From positions 1 through 24,740 of the forward strand of contig CAYIBX010000016.1 of the NCBI GenBank assembly GCA_964361785.1: DNA of 24,740 bases. Reading direction: 5' to 3'. The stretch is from UBA927 sp964361785 (lineage in GTDB: Bacteria > Patescibacteriota > Microgenomatia > UBA10105 > UBA927). The position numbers and the translations under genes were made by a program. Below the pieces are notes generated by a model. It worked only from the letters and a program-made list of their open reading frames with translations. It was not told the DNA's origin and did no database searches. Of the stretch, positions 6,505 through 14,875 are shown in pieces; within the stretch, counting starts at the first letter, position 1; every line of letters begins with the position of its first letter.

Positions 6505-8853
6505 ATGAAGGATTTTTCGGAACAAGATATCTGTTCAAAGTATATTCTTCCCTCGGTGATCGCCTCTGGGTGGGATTTAGAGCGTCAAATTCGCGAACAA
6601 TACAGCTTCACCGCCGGCCAGATCACGGTGCGAGGTAAAACAGTGATCCGCGGAGAAAAAAAACGTGTAGATTTCATTTTGTATCATCGGGGCCATCTGC
6701 CCTTGGCGATTATTGAAGCCAAGGATAACAACCATTCGGTCGGCGACGGCATGCAGCAAGGACTTGATTACGCCGAGGCGCTTGACGTGCCTTTTGTTTA
6801 TAGTTCTAACGGAGATGCTTTTTTGGAGCATGATCGTTTGGTAAAAGCAGGCCCGATTGAGCGTGAGCTTAGGTTACGTGAGTTTCCTTCTCCTGACGCG
6901 CTTTATAATCGATATGTAAAAGCAAAGGGATTCGCACGCGATCAGGAGCGGATTATCGTTCAGGAAAACTATCAGGAAATCGACGGTAAGTCACCGCGTT
7001 ATTACCAGCAAGTTTCTATTAACCGTGCCACAGAAGCTATTGTCAAAGGTCAGAACCGTCTACTGCTCGTCATGGCTACCGGCACGGGTAAGACGTATGC
7101 CGCGTTTCAAATCATCTGGCGTCTCTGGAAAGCAGGGGTAAAGAAAAGGATTCTCTTTTTGGTTGACCGTAATATCCTGGCAGATCAACCGATTATGAAT
7201 GACTTCCGTCACTTTGGCGACAAAATGATCAAAATCCAACACCGCAACGTAGATAAAGCATATGAGGTGTATCTTGGTCTGTATCAAGGTTTAACCGGCA
7301 TTGAGGAAGAAAAAAATATTTTCAAACAATTCTCGCCTGACTTTTTTGATCTCGTCATCGTGGATGAATGCCATCGTGGCAGCGCTCGCGAAGACTCTGC
7401 ATGGAGGGAAATTCTTGCCTATTACAAAAATTCCACTCAGATCGGGTTAACTGCCACACCCAAAGAAACCACAGATATCTCCACTCAGATGTATTTTGGC
7501 GATCCGGTATACACCTACTCGCTCAAACAGGGCATTGAGGATGGGTTTTTGGCTCCGTATAAAGTTATTCGCGTTACCCTTGACCGGGATGTAGAAGGGT
7601 ATCGGCCTATATCTGGACAACTTGATAAATATGATCATCCATTACCCGACAAAATCTATAATCAGAGCGACTTTGATCGCAAAATTGTACTGGAAGAGCG
7701 GACAAAGGTTGTGGCTCAAAAAATTACCGAGTATTTAAAAATTACCAATCGGATGCAGAAAACCATTGTCTTCTGCGTTGATACTGAGCACGCCGAGCGT
7801 ATGCGTCAGGAATTAGTAAATGCCAATGCGGATATGGTGCGCGAGCATGGAAACTATGTTGTGCGTATCACTGGTAACGACGAGCAGGGCGTTAAAGAAC
7901 TGGATAAATTTATCGATCCGGAAAGCCCGTACCCGGTTATCGCCACCACATCAAAATTGCTTACGACGGGTGTTGATACACAAACGGTCTCTCTCATCGT
8001 CATAGATCAAAATATCAACTCCATGATCGAATTCAAGCAGATTATCGGTCGCGGTACGCGGGTGCGTGAGGACTACGGCAAGATGTTTTTTACGATTATG
8101 GACTTTCGGGGTGCAACTGAACTGTTTTCCGATCCAACGTTTGACGGTTTTCCGGTGGTCATCTATAAAGTTAAAGAGAAAGACCCAATCGTGCTACCGG
8201 AAATCGAGGACGGACCGGAAGTTGATCCGGAGGACAAGCATATCATTGACTACGGCCCGTCTGAAACGGGAACCGGTATGATTGCCGACGCACCGACAAA
8301 ATACTATCCGTTAGGCGTGGAAGTCAAAGTTATTAACGAACGCGTGCAATACATGGACGAGCGTGGCAAGTTGATAACGGAGTCACTCAAGGACTACACC
8401 AAGCGCAATATTCTCAAAGAATACGCCTCGCTGGATCACTTTCTGAATGCCTGGACAAAAGCCGAACAAAAAGAAGCGATTATCAATGAGCTTGAAGCCC
8501 ACGGCGTGTTCTTCCACGAGCTTGCCGCCGAGGTTGGCAAGGATTTAGATGCGTTTGATCTGGTGTGCCACGTGGCCTGGGGTAAACGGCCGCTCACGCG
8601 CAAGCAGCGCGTAGCCCGCGCCCGCAAGCAGGATTACTTTGCTACATACGAAGGGAAAGCCCGTGAAGTCATAGATGCGCTTCTGGTAAAATACGCAGAT
8701 CAGGGCATCACTGCCATTGATGATATTGGCGATCTTACCGTCAGTCCGTTTGATGAGTTCGGTACGCCGTATGAAATCGTAAATAATATTTTTGGCGGCC
8801 GCGAACAATATTTATTTGCAGTACATCAAGTACAACAAGCCCTGTATGCCTAA
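6505..8853 (+). CDS. hsdR: type I restriction endonuclease subunit R
   Basis: A 782-residue motor and nuclease subunit of a type I system, EcoEI-like by length and order. Residues 1-130 carry the PD-(D/E)xK nuclease (Asp56, EAK at 71-73). The SF2 helicase follows: Walker A ATGTGKT (191-197), DECH box (287-290), TATP (316-319), VITGND region, TTGVD and the arginine-finger motif IGRGTR (514-519). The remaining part (about 580-782) is the helical C-terminus that docks on the methylase. All key residues are present, so the subunit should be able to translocate and cut DNA. The next gene, hsdM, starts inside the last codons (8-base overlap). Confidence 0.95.
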   Translation: MKDFSEQDICSKYILPSVIASGWDLERQIREQYSFTAGQITVRGKTVIRGEKKRVDFILYHRGHLPLAIIEAKDNNHSVGDGMQQGLDYAEALDVPFVYSSNGDAFLEHDRLVKAGPIERELRLREFPSPDALYNRYVKAKGFARDQERIIVQENYQEIDGKSPRYYQQVSINRATEAIVKGQNRLLLVMATGTGKTYAAFQIIWRLWKAGVKKRILFLVDRNILADQPIMNDFRHFGDKMIKIQHRNVDKAYEVYLGLYQGLTGIEEEKNIFKQFSPDFFDLVIVDECHRGSAREDSAWREILAYYKNSTQIGLTATPKETTDISTQMYFGDPVYTYSLKQGIEDGFLAPYKVIRVTLDRDVEGYRPISGQLDKYDHPLPDKIYNQSDFDRKIVLEERTKVVAQKITEYLKITNRMQKTIVFCVDTEHAERMRQELVNANADMVREHGNYVVRITGNDEQGVKELDKFIDPESPYPVIATTSKLLTTGVDTQTVSLIVIDQNINSMIEFKQIIGRGTRVREDYGKMFFTIMDFRGATELFSDPTFDGFPVVIYKVKEKDPIVLPEIEDGPEVDPEDKHIIDYGPSETGTGMIADAPTKYYPLGVEVKVINERVQYMDERGKLITESLKDYTKRNILKEYASLDHFLNAWTKAEQKEAIINELEAHGVFFHELAAEVGKDLDAFDLVCHVAWGKRPLTRKQRVARARKQDYFATYEGKAREVIDALLVKYADQGITAIDDIGDLTVSPFDEFGTPYEIVNNIFGGREQYLFAVHQVQQALYA

Positions 8854-10276
8854 TATTCAACCCGTCATCAAATTCATTCAGGACATTATGCGCAAAGATG
8901 CGGGAGTTGACGGTGATGCTCAGCGTTTAAGCCAGCTCGTCTGGATGCTGTTTTTGAAGATTTTCGACGATCAGGAAAAATATCGCGAGCTCATCAATCC
9001 CACATACCGGTCGCCGCTTCCTCAGGATCTTCGCTGGCGTAATTGGGCGACTGACCCGGAAGGTATGACGGGAGATAAGTTGCTGGATTTTATCAATAAC
9101 CAGCTTTTCAAACGACTCAAAGACCTATCGTTTAACGAGAGTGATGACCCGCGGGGTTTTATCGTCCGCGAAGTGTTTGCAGACAGTTACAATTATATGA
9201 AGTCTGGTACGCTCATCCGGCAGGTGATCAATAAGCTCAATGAAGTAGATTTCAACAGCGCCGAAGATCGCCATCATTTTAATGAAATTTACGAGCATCT
9301 CTTAAAAGAACTTCAAGGCGCAGGCAATGCCGGAGAGTATTACACTCCCCGTCCGCTGACGCGCTTTGTGGTGGAAATGGTCAACCCTAAGCTTAGGGAT
9401 ACGATTTTGGATCCGGCCTGCGGTACCGGTGGGTTTTTGATTGACACCATTGAGTTTATTCGCAAGAACGAAGTGAAAACGCAGAAAGACGAAAAAATGC
9501 TGCAAAATTCAATTCACGGCGTAGAGCTCAAGCCACTTCCGCATTTACTGGCGATGACCAACATGATTTTGCATGGCGTGGATACCCCCAAACACTTGCG
9601 TCGTGGTGACATGCTTTCCCAACCTCTGCGGGAGTACGGACCCAAGGACCGCGTGAATGTGATTGTGGCTAATCCGCCGTTTGGCGGCGCGGTTAAAGAC
9701 GGAGTGGAGAAAAATTTCCCGGCCGAGTTTCGTACCAAAGAAACTGCGGATTTGTTTTTAGTCTTGTTTATCCATTTATTGAAGCCCAATGGCCGCTGTG
9801 GAATAATTCTTCCCGACGGTTCGCTGTTTGGTGAAGGAGTAAAGACGGCGATTAAGAAAAAATTGCTTGAGGAATGCAATTTACATACGATTGTTCGTTT
9901 GCCGCAGGGCGTGTTCAATCCTTATGCGGGCGTAAACACTAATCTGTTGTTTTTTGAAAAAGGCAATCCAACGAAAGAAGTTTGGTTTTATGAACTTCCA
10001 CTTCCCGAAGGCTTGCGCCAATACACCAAAGGCCGACCGATCCAGCATGAGGAGTTCGATCCTATCCGCCGTTGGTGGAGTGACCGTCAATCCAACGGCC
10101 ATGCCTGGAAAGTTTCAATAAAAGAAATTCAAGAGCGTAACTACAACCTGGACTTCAAAAACCCGAAGCGCCAGGAGGCAGTTGACCACAAAGCACCAAA
10201 GGAATTATTGGAGGGGATCAACGAAAAAGAAAAACAAATTAGCCATATAATGAACGAGATTGAAAATATTCTTTAA
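8846..10276 (+). CDS. hsdM: type I DNA methyltransferase subunit M (N6-adenine)
   Basis: A 476-residue protein. Residues 5-150 are the helical HsdM N-terminal domain. The catalytic domain follows with GEYYTPRPL (163-171), SAM-binding motif I DPACGTGG (189-196) and the N6-adenine motif NPPF (276-279), then GVFNPYAGVNTNLLFF. Together with HsdS it methylates adenines in the target, and with HsdR it restricts unmodified DNA. The ATG at 8846 overlaps the hsdR stop by 8 bases; a frame extension further upstream into hsdR is not needed and lacks homology. No defects are visible. Confidence 0.95.
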   Translation: MPNIQPVIKFIQDIMRKDAGVDGDAQRLSQLVWMLFLKIFDDQEKYRELINPTYRSPLPQDLRWRNWATDPEGMTGDKLLDFINNQLFKRLKDLSFNESDDPRGFIVREVFADSYNYMKSGTLIRQVINKLNEVDFNSAEDRHHFNEIYEHLLKELQGAGNAGEYYTPRPLTRFVVEMVNPKLRDTILDPACGTGGFLIDTIEFIRKNEVKTQKDEKMLQNSIHGVELKPLPHLLAMTNMILHGVDTPKHLRRGDMLSQPLREYGPKDRVNVIVANPPFGGAVKDGVEKNFPAEFRTKETADLFLVLFIHLLKPNGRCGIILPDGSLFGEGVKTAIKKKLLEECNLHTIVRLPQGVFNPYAGVNTNLLFFEKGNPTKEVWFYELPLPEGLRQYTKGRPIQHEEFDPIRRWWSDRQSNGHAWKVSIKEIQERNYNLDFKNPKRQEAVDHKAPKELLEGINEKEKQISHIMNEIENIL

Positions 10277-10289
10277 TGTCAAGAAAAAT

Positions 10290-10739
10290 ATGCAAACATA
10301 TATTTTTAAATCATCTGTATTTCGTACAAAGAGCGTCGCTCGGGATATTGAGGTTCCGGTAGGCACGAATCTTTACAAATTAGCGGGGGCAATCATTGCT
10401 GCGTACGGTTTTTATTTTGACCATTGTTTCGGTTTTTTTAGCACCATTGCCGAAAGTCGCTACTTTGACTCTGACAGAAAATATGAACTGTTTACGGATT
10501 TGATAGAAGAAGGCGAGGATCTCGAGCCAACCGGCGCTGGAAGTGTGAAGCAAACAAAGGTTTCCGACGTCTGGAAAAACGTCGGTGAAAAAATGCTCTT
10601 TATGTTTGACTACGGCGATAACTGGCTGTTCGTCGTTGAGCTGATCGGATTTGGTATCAAAGATCCAAAAGTGCACTATCCGCGTGTCGTAAAAAGGGTT
10701 GGCAAATCGCCGGAACAGTATCCGGATGTTGAGGAATAG
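10290..10739 (+). CDS. plasmid pRiA4b ORF-3-like protein
   Basis: A 149-residue protein that matches the PRiA4_ORF3 family: an N-terminal YIFKSSVFR strand, VPVGTNLYKLAGAIIAAYGFYFDHCFGF, a central acidic part, and the strongly diagnostic FDYGDNWLFVVEL followed by YPRVVKRVGKSPEQYPD. The family is found on plasmids, transposons and islands, without an established function. ATG 10290 gives the family N-terminus; an in-frame ATG at 10260 lies inside the end of hsdM. It sits 13 bases after hsdM, probably read from the same transcript. Confidence 0.85.
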   Translation: MQTYIFKSSVFRTKSVARDIEVPVGTNLYKLAGAIIAAYGFYFDHCFGFFSTIAESRYFDSDRKYELFTDLIEEGEDLEPTGAGSVKQTKVSDVWKNVGEKMLFMFDYGDNWLFVVELIGFGIKDPKVHYPRVVKRVGKSPEQYPDVEE

Positions 10740-10767
10740 AGATGCCCACGAATAGGTAAACCTATAG

Positions 10768-10893
10768 AGCGGAGGAAACAGCAACCCACAGAAAGCCGAA
10801 AAGATTTTGAAAGAAATTGAAGCAGTTGAGAATAATCCCGTATCGGAACTAAGTAAAATTAAAAAAAAATATTATGACAGATCAAACCAATAA
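10768..10893 (+). other. open frame without a start codon, possible gene remnant
   Basis: Between the pRiA4b-like gene and the next start, one frame is open for 41 codons after a TAG at 10765. It encodes a strongly helical, charged segment (NPQKAEKILKEIEAVENN, then KIKKKYY) that looks protein-like but has no ATG or GTG. It runs 20 bases into the following gene in another frame. I cannot assign it; it could be the tail of a lost gene. Confidence 0.35.
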
Positions 10894-11068
10894 CCCAGTG
10901 ACCGGCGTTTCCAAGCAGATATTTGATCAATTTCTCAAAAAATTAGAAGAGAAAAAGACCGCAGCCGATGTAGTTAGTCGGCTTAATAAAGCCCTGATAG
11001 AGCAGGGAGATGTTTCGGAAACCGCAATAAAAACAGCGCTCTTTTCTGATAATAATACCAACACATGA
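10874..11068 (+). CDS. small protein coupled to SMC-like ATPase
   Basis: A 64-residue soluble helical protein (GVSKQIFDQFLKKLEEKK, then AADVVSRLNKALIEQG and VSETAIKTALF). Its stop overlaps the ATPase start in ATGA at 11065-11068, so the two proteins are translationally coupled and probably act together. I do not recognise the family. Small helical proteins paired with Rad50/SMC-like ATPases are known from defence operons, but no specific homology is claimed. Confidence 0.7.
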   Translation: MTDQTNNPVTGVSKQIFDQFLKKLEEKKTAADVVSRLNKALIEQGDVSETAIKTALFSDNNTNT

Positions 11069-13551
11069 TTTTGGTTGAAAAAATTACAATTGAAGAATTT
11101 AGGGGTATTCGCAAACTTACACTGAATTTTAAGGGTAAGAATTTTGCTGTGTGCGGCCCAAACGGAACAGGGAAAAGTGGTGTGGTTGATGCACTTGAGT
11201 TTGGTCTTACAGGAAATATTTCTCGTTTATCGGGTAAGGGTACGGGAGGAATCACACTTAAAGATCACGCGCCTCATGTGGATAGCCGCAATAATCCAGA
11301 AAAAGCACGGGTGTTGCTTACCCTGCGTATTCCATCTTTGAATAACAAACATGTCACCATTGAGAGAAATGTAAAGGATGCTCTTGCTCCCAAAGTAATT
11401 CCCAATACAACTGATGTATTAGAAATTTTGAAACAGCTAGAAGGCCATCCTGAATTTGTTTTGTCGAGGCGCGAATTGATCACATACATATTAGCAACCC
11501 CGGGTGATCGATCTGCAGAAGTACAGGCACTTCTGCGACTTGATCAGGTTGGCGAATTAAGAAGTACGCTTAAAACAATCTCCAATTTTTGTAATCGCGA
11601 AGAGATAGACCTTATAAAGGTCCGTATACAAACGCAAGATCATTTGGCCCTAGCATTGGAGATTCCAGAGTTAGTCACAGAAAAACTTCTTGAAGCAGTT
11701 AATTCACGACGAACTGTTCTTGGGTTAGGGTTTATTGAAACGCTCACCGGTACCACATCTCTACGTGACGGGTTAGAGACTAGCACAAAAGCAGCAGTTC
11801 CTTCAAAAATCAACAAAACCCAAGCACTATGTGATATGAAGAGGGTTCGTGAATTACTTCAAAGGTTGTGCGCCGACGAAACAAGTACGGAATGTAATGA
11901 TTTATTGGATAGAATAACGGTGTTAAGTACAGACCCGACTGTTGCAGATAATGTCTCACGGGAGAAATTTTTGCGTACAGCTATTAATCTCATTACCGAA
12001 AATTCTTGCCCCGTGTGTGATACGGAATGGGACATTTCAACGCTACGGAATATTATTGGAAAAAAATTAAAAGGATTTGAAGAGATAACAAAAACACGTA
12101 CCACTCTTGAACAAAGATTAATACCTATTACTGACGTTTTAGGAGAACTTGATGACGCCCTAGTGTCCCTCGAACGACATGCAAAAGTCATGGCCAACGA
12201 GCAAATTACGCCGCTGGAAAATTATCGATTAGACCTTGAAAAAAAAAGGAAGAATTTTAGAGATTTTTTACCCCTCGTTGATACAATTTTGTCTTTTAAT
12301 AATCTTTCTGTAGTTCCGAAAGAAATCACTACGGCTGTAAATGCTATTGAAGCGGCTCTTACTATTATTCCAGAGCCTACCCAACAGGAGGCCGCTAGAG
12401 ATTATCTTATTCTTTGTCAGGATCGATTAGAAACTTACCGTGAAGCGGCTCGGAATGCTGAAAAAGCAGAGCAGCATGCCACACTTGCAAAGAAGATGCA
12501 TGATACATACGTGGAGGTAAGTAACAAAGTTCTTGAAGGCGTCTATAAAAAAGTTGAGGACGAATTTGGTGAGCTTTATAGATTTATAAACCGTGACGAT
12601 GAAGGTCGTTTTACAGCACACCTTGCTCCATCTTTAGGAAAATTAGGTTTCGATGTAGAATTTTACGGACGTGGTCATTTTCCTCCGGGTGCATATCATA
12701 GCGAGGGTCATCAAGACGGTATGGGGCTTTGTCTTTATTTGGCCCTAATGCAACGACTGCAAGGTGATAAATTTTTATTTGCAGTTCTTGATGATGTTTT
12801 AATGTCTGTAGATACTGGTCATCGCCGCGAGGTGTGTAATCTTCTCAAAAAACGCTTTCCAAAAACACAATTCATACTCACTACTCATGATGAGGTGTGG
12901 CTTAAGCATATGGCTAGTGCTGGACTTATTAATGTAGCTGATTCTGTTAGGTTTAGTAACTGGACTCCCGATCATGGTCCGACAGAATGGAGCAATCGAG
13001 ATATCTGGACTGAAATCGATTCTGCTTTAAAACAGAACGATGTTCATACGGCTGCTAGTGTTTTAAGATATTATCTGGAGCATATATTTAAAGAAGTATG
13101 TGACATTTTGCGTGCTCAAGTGGAATTTCGAGGTGATGGAAGATATGAATTGGGCGATGTCCTTCCTCCAGCAGTTAAAAGATTCCGAGAAATTCTTTCA
13201 AGGGCGAAAGTAGTCGCAGAATCGTGGGGTCAGACGACAAACGCCGAGGCAATCGGTATGCGCGAAAAGAATCTGGCTGATGCTTTTCGCGCTTCCAGTG
13301 CCGATCAGTGGCAGATCAATCCAGCAATTCATGATAACGAATGGACGAATCTAACTTCTGTGGACTTTACTCCTGTTGTTACGGCATTTCGTAATCTTGT
13401 ACAACAATTTTTTTGTGGAAAGCCAGAATGTGGAGGATTGTTTTATGTAACTACCACTCCACCAAAAACGCTTGATACATTAAGATGTGCCTGTGGTACA
13501 ACAAATTTAAATCTCAAGAAATTCCAAACCGCTCCAATAGTTACCAATTAA
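11065..13551 (+). CDS. SMC/Rad50-like ATPase with zinc hook and C-terminal extension
   Basis: An 828-residue ABC-type ATPase. The head has Walker A GPNGTGKS (31-38) after a RecF/SMC-like FRGIRKL strand. A CPVC motif (315-318) sits between helical regions like a zinc hook. The second head half has a signature-like SEGHQDGMG (546-554), Walker B FAVLDDV (572-578) and a TTHDE switch (His608). The protein continues for about 200 residues, unusual for Rad50/SMC: a helical part with RYYLEH (668-673), which fits the HEPN R-x4-H pattern, an INPAIHDNEW segment, and a zinc-ribbon-like end (Cys784, 789, 808, 810). Embedded between hsdM and hsdS, it recalls RloC-type proteins linked to type I systems, but I do not see a clear anticodon-nuclease motif. 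Defence function is inferred. Confidence 0.8.
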   Translation: MILVEKITIEEFRGIRKLTLNFKGKNFAVCGPNGTGKSGVVDALEFGLTGNISRLSGKGTGGITLKDHAPHVDSRNNPEKARVLLTLRIPSLNNKHVTIERNVKDALAPKVIPNTTDVLEILKQLEGHPEFVLSRRELITYILATPGDRSAEVQALLRLDQVGELRSTLKTISNFCNREEIDLIKVRIQTQDHLALALEIPELVTEKLLEAVNSRRTVLGLGFIETLTGTTSLRDGLETSTKAAVPSKINKTQALCDMKRVRELLQRLCADETSTECNDLLDRITVLSTDPTVADNVSREKFLRTAINLITENSCPVCDTEWDISTLRNIIGKKLKGFEEITKTRTTLEQRLIPITDVLGELDDALVSLERHAKVMANEQITPLENYRLDLEKKRKNFRDFLPLVDTILSFNNLSVVPKEITTAVNAIEAALTIIPEPTQQEAARDYLILCQDRLETYREAARNAEKAEQHATLAKKMHDTYVEVSNKVLEGVYKKVEDEFGELYRFINRDDEGRFTAHLAPSLGKLGFDVEFYGRGHFPPGAYHSEGHQDGMGLCLYLALMQRLQGDKFLFAVLDDVLMSVDTGHRREVCNLLKKRFPKTQFILTTHDEVWLKHMASAGLINVADSVRFSNWTPDHGPTEWSNRDIWTEIDSALKQNDVHTAASVLRYYLEHIFKEVCDILRAQVEFRGDGRYELGDVLPPAVKRFREILSRAKVVAESWGQTTNAEAIGMREKNLADAFRASSADQWQINPAIHDNEWTNLTSVDFTPVVTAFRNLVQQFFCGKPECGGLFYVTTTPPKTLDTLRCACGTTNLNLKKFQTAPIVTN

Positions 13552-13553
13552 TT

Positions 13554-13592
13554 TTATGTCTTTGGCAACAAAAAATTAAGTGAAATTTTATG
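13554..13592 (+). repeat. degenerate copy 1 of the hsdS 5' end
   Basis: From ATG 13556 this segment resembles the start of hsdS, with two small deletions (GGC-AAC-AAAAAATTAAG, then GAAATTTTATGG). It begins 5 bases after the ATPase stop and ends in the ATG (13590) of the zinc-ribbon gene. The conserved part AAAAAATTAAGnGAAA is shared with copy 2 at 14051-14066. Confidence 0.65.
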
Positions 13593-14036
13593 GTTTTGAA
13601 CAGTATAGACCCACAGAGTATGACTAATACGCAAATTCAGCACTGTAGAAATTGTGGCAAGAGAGTCTCAGAAACTGATAAATTTTGTCCTAACTGCAAA
13701 AAGGATTTATCAAAAGTTGGACGTCATATTGCGTTATCGCTTTCGGATTCAATAAGAATCTCCGACTACATAAGATTATCAAAAAAAGATCGAGAAAAAA
13801 TACCGATTGAGAATATACAGTGGGATTCTGAAACGTTAACCTTTTTTGGGGTAATAATCACTGTTTTTCTTGGAATTACCCCTTTCATTATTTTGGTTGT
13901 ACAAATATCTTTACTTCAAGCGCTGTTTTTTAGTTTTTTAATCACTTTGTCATTGTTTGTAACAATCACTAAGTTAAAAATGGTAAGAGTTTTTCTAGTT
14001 AAAATTATTATTTGGTTCTTAAATAAAAACGAATGA
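13590..14036 (+). CDS. zinc-ribbon membrane protein
   Basis: A 148-residue protein with an N-terminal zinc ribbon (HCRNCGKRVSETDKFCPNCKK, two CxxC pairs) and two hydrophobic helices in the C-terminal half (about 83-106 and 109-130), so it is an inner membrane protein with a cytoplasmic ribbon. Zinc-ribbon proteins of this kind are common and poorly understood. The start may be ATG 13590, at the end of a copy of the hsdS leader, or ATG 13620, closer to the ribbon. It lies inside the restriction operon, and its stop TGA overlaps the ATG of the second hsdS leader copy. No specific function can be given. Confidence 0.75.
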   Translation: MVLNSIDPQSMTNTQIQHCRNCGKRVSETDKFCPNCKKDLSKVGRHIALSLSDSIRISDYIRLSKKDREKIPIENIQWDSETLTFFGVIITVFLGITPFIILVVQISLLQALFFSFLITLSLFVTITKLKMVRVFLVKIIIWFLNKNE

Positions 14037-14092
14037 ACTCTAACTGGCCAACCAAAAAATTAAGAGAAACTTATGGATTTAAATATAAATAA
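14033..14092 (+). repeat. copy 2 of the hsdS 5' end (truncated 19-codon frame)
   Basis: ATG 14033 opens a frame reading MNSNWPTKKLRE, nearly the N-terminus of HsdS (MKTNWPTKKLGE), and ends with TAA at 14090. The ATG overlaps the stop of the zinc-ribbon gene (ATGA), and the frame overlaps the start of the next gene (14073) by 20 bases. It is either a leftover of a former hsdS or a small translated leader that couples the two genes. Confidence 0.85.
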
Positions 14093-14831
14093 CTTTCTAA
14101 AGGATATAGATAAATTTACGGATGAAACAGAAGAATATACTCGTACAGTTTTTGATAAATACAATAAATGGCAAAATATAAATAAAGCGTTTGAAGTTTA
14201 TTTCTCTTTTTTAAGGAGTATTACCAAAAATATGAATTTCGATGATGCAAAAAACTCAAACTTTCACTACAAAATTGGAGTTTCTATTAAATCCGTCAGG
14301 ATACTACTGCCATATTTTTATTTAAGCATTAAAGGTTTTTATGATGAAGCTAATATCTTGGTTCGAAATTTTGTCGAGTTATCTCTGGTTCTGATAGACG
14401 TTGGTTATAATAATCAAAGTTTAATTTATTGGAAAAGTGGAAAACCAGGAGAATTCTCCGATATTAAGAATGTCCTTAAAAGAATTAATGATAATAGAAA
14501 TAATATCCCAGAAGTGGATTTAAGAGCAGTTGATTACTTGAAAACTAAATATAATCAATTATCGCAAGAATTTTCTCATGAGTTACGGCTACAAAATATA
14601 GAAAAGATTTTTAAGACTAACGGATCAGTAAAATTTTCTGATAGGGCTAATGAAGAATTTACACTAAAACGTGCAAAGTCATTTAAGGCACTTATTCTAA
14701 ATGCTACATCATTATTAATCGGAGTTACGAATTATTCGACTATTGTGAATTCAAATCCCTCTAATTACCCAGAAGCCGTAAAGTTAAAAAACGACTTTGA
14801 AGCTTTTCTTGGAGAAGTGGAGACTTTGTAA
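14073..14831 (+). CDS. hypothetical helical protein, 252 residues
   Basis: An unrecognised, mainly helical soluble protein, more AT-rich than hsdR and hsdM. The central part (GVSIKSVRILLPYFYLSIKG, then GFYDEANILVRNFVELSLVL) recalls DUF5677-like and other HEPN-like helical proteins in which an Arg (here Arg98) and a following Glu lie in a helix; this similarity is weak. No signal peptide or clear membrane span. It starts at the end of a copy of the hsdS leader and ends one base before hsdS, so it behaves as a cassette inside the restriction operon. A role as accessory or abortive-infection protein is only a guess. Confidence 0.7.
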   Translation: MDLNINNFLKDIDKFTDETEEYTRTVFDKYNKWQNINKAFEVYFSFLRSITKNMNFDDAKNSNFHYKIGVSIKSVRILLPYFYLSIKGFYDEANILVRNFVELSLVLIDVGYNNQSLIYWKSGKPGEFSDIKNVLKRINDNRNNIPEVDLRAVDYLKTKYNQLSQEFSHELRLQNIEKIFKTNGSVKFSDRANEEFTLKRAKSFKALILNATSLLIGVTNYSTIVNSNPSNYPEAVKLKNDFEAFLGEVETL

Positions 14832-14832
14832 A

Positions 14833-14875
14833 ATGAAAACTAACTGGCCAACAAAAAAATTAGGGGAGATTATCG
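14833..14875 (+). repeat. copy 3 of the hsdS 5' end (the genuine gene start)
   Basis: The first 43 bases of hsdS (AACTGGCCAACAAAAAAATT at 14839-14858) correspond to the copies at 13554 and 14033. Confidence 0.8.

Noticed and set aside
11065..13551. Direct assignment of the ATPase as RloC or PrrC
   Set aside because: Context and hook are similar, but I cannot see a convincing anticodon-nuclease catalytic motif, so only the comparison is kept.
14797..14832. Upstream ATG for hsdS
   Set aside because: It lies in the end of the preceding gene; ATG 14833 gives the conserved NWPTKKL start.
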